DNA of 64,000 bases, from positions 140,782 through 204,781 of the forward strand of contig JBCCGT010000008.1 in NCBI GenBank assembly GCA_039029135.1, in the 5' to 3' direction. Position 1 is the first letter of the stretch, and every line of letters starts with the position of its first letter. The translations under genes and the position numbers were made by a program. The notes under the pieces were generated by a model, which worked only from the letters and a program-made list of their open reading frames with translations, did no database searches and was not told the DNA's origin. Origin of the DNA: JALZVT01 sp039029135 (lineage in GTDB: Bacteria; Pseudomonadota; Gammaproteobacteria; Pseudomonadales; Azotimanducaceae). Below, piece by piece: positions 63,936 to 64,000 of this stretch.

Positions 63936-64000
63936 CGGGGGGGGGGGGGGGGTGGGGGGGGCCCGCCGCAGCCCCCGCCCCCGCGCCCCGCCCCCCCCCC
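63936..64000. other. Low-complexity G/C tail at the window edge
   Basis: Runs of G (15 and 8) followed by C-rich sequence ending in ten Cs. No biological signal is visible; it looks like sequencing or assembly noise at a contig end. Confidence 0.8.

Overview
The window looks like chromosomal DNA of a GC-rich gammaproteobacterium. This rests on an AcnB-type aconitase, a MoxR/Bat operon, TonB-dependent receptors and many short-chain dehydrogenases (SDRs). It is probably aerobic and catabolically versatile, in the style of marine or steroid/aromatic-degrading lineages. The taxonomic placement is inference. The last ~65 bases are a G/C homopolymer-like tail, so the right edge is probably a low-quality contig end.

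Layout. 0-10.4 kb: a 5'-truncated TonB receptor and a VOC protein (minus); then a Rieske oxygenase overlapping a MaoC-like hydratase, a DUF885 lipoprotein, a glycosyltransferase overlapping a sulfotransferase, and an intact TonB receptor (plus). 10.6-12.7 kb: a LacI regulator and an SDR with a 14-bp perfect palindrome upstream. 12.8-22.9 kb: a compact minus-strand MoxR/Bat operon (moxR, DUF58, lipoprotein, batA, batB, a very large batC-like gene, a batD-batE fusion). 23-25.4 kb: a carboxymuconolactone-decarboxylase-like protein, an aldo/keto reductase and a small membrane protein. 25.6-31.8 kb: one gene for a 2080-residue secreted protein that joins a galactose-oxidase-like copper-radical domain with every expected active-site residue to a beta-propeller and a di-haem cytochrome c domain. 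31.8-39.3 kb: a cassette with visibly lower GC (MFS transporter, membrane protein, two sulfatases, haloalkane dehalogenase, TetR regulator), flanked by an ~80-bp direct repeat. 39.3-41.1 kb: a MauG-like di-haem protein and a YtkA-like lipoprotein. 41.2-50.5 kb: three SDRs, a creatininase-family protein, a HupE/UreJ - PpiC - DUF3604 run and a beta-propeller lipoprotein. 50.9-64 kb: thrS without its usual infC neighbour, a MAPEG protein, malic enzyme, an SDR plus PhyH dioxygenase, an Xre/nucleotidyltransferase toxin-antitoxin-like pair, an SDR, a Tat-exported vanadium haloperoxidase and acnB.

How it fits together. Most of the window is accessory metabolism. The strongest candidates for undescribed biology are the copper-radical-oxidase/cytochrome fusion and the TetR cassette. 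In the cassette two sulfatases and a dehalogenase sit behind two copies of a TAATG-N5-CATTA element, which suggests a coordinated pathway for a sulfated, halogenated compound. The DUF3604/PpiC/HupE module and the fused Bat operon are further points of interest. No rRNA, tRNA, CRISPR array, integrase or transposase was recognised.
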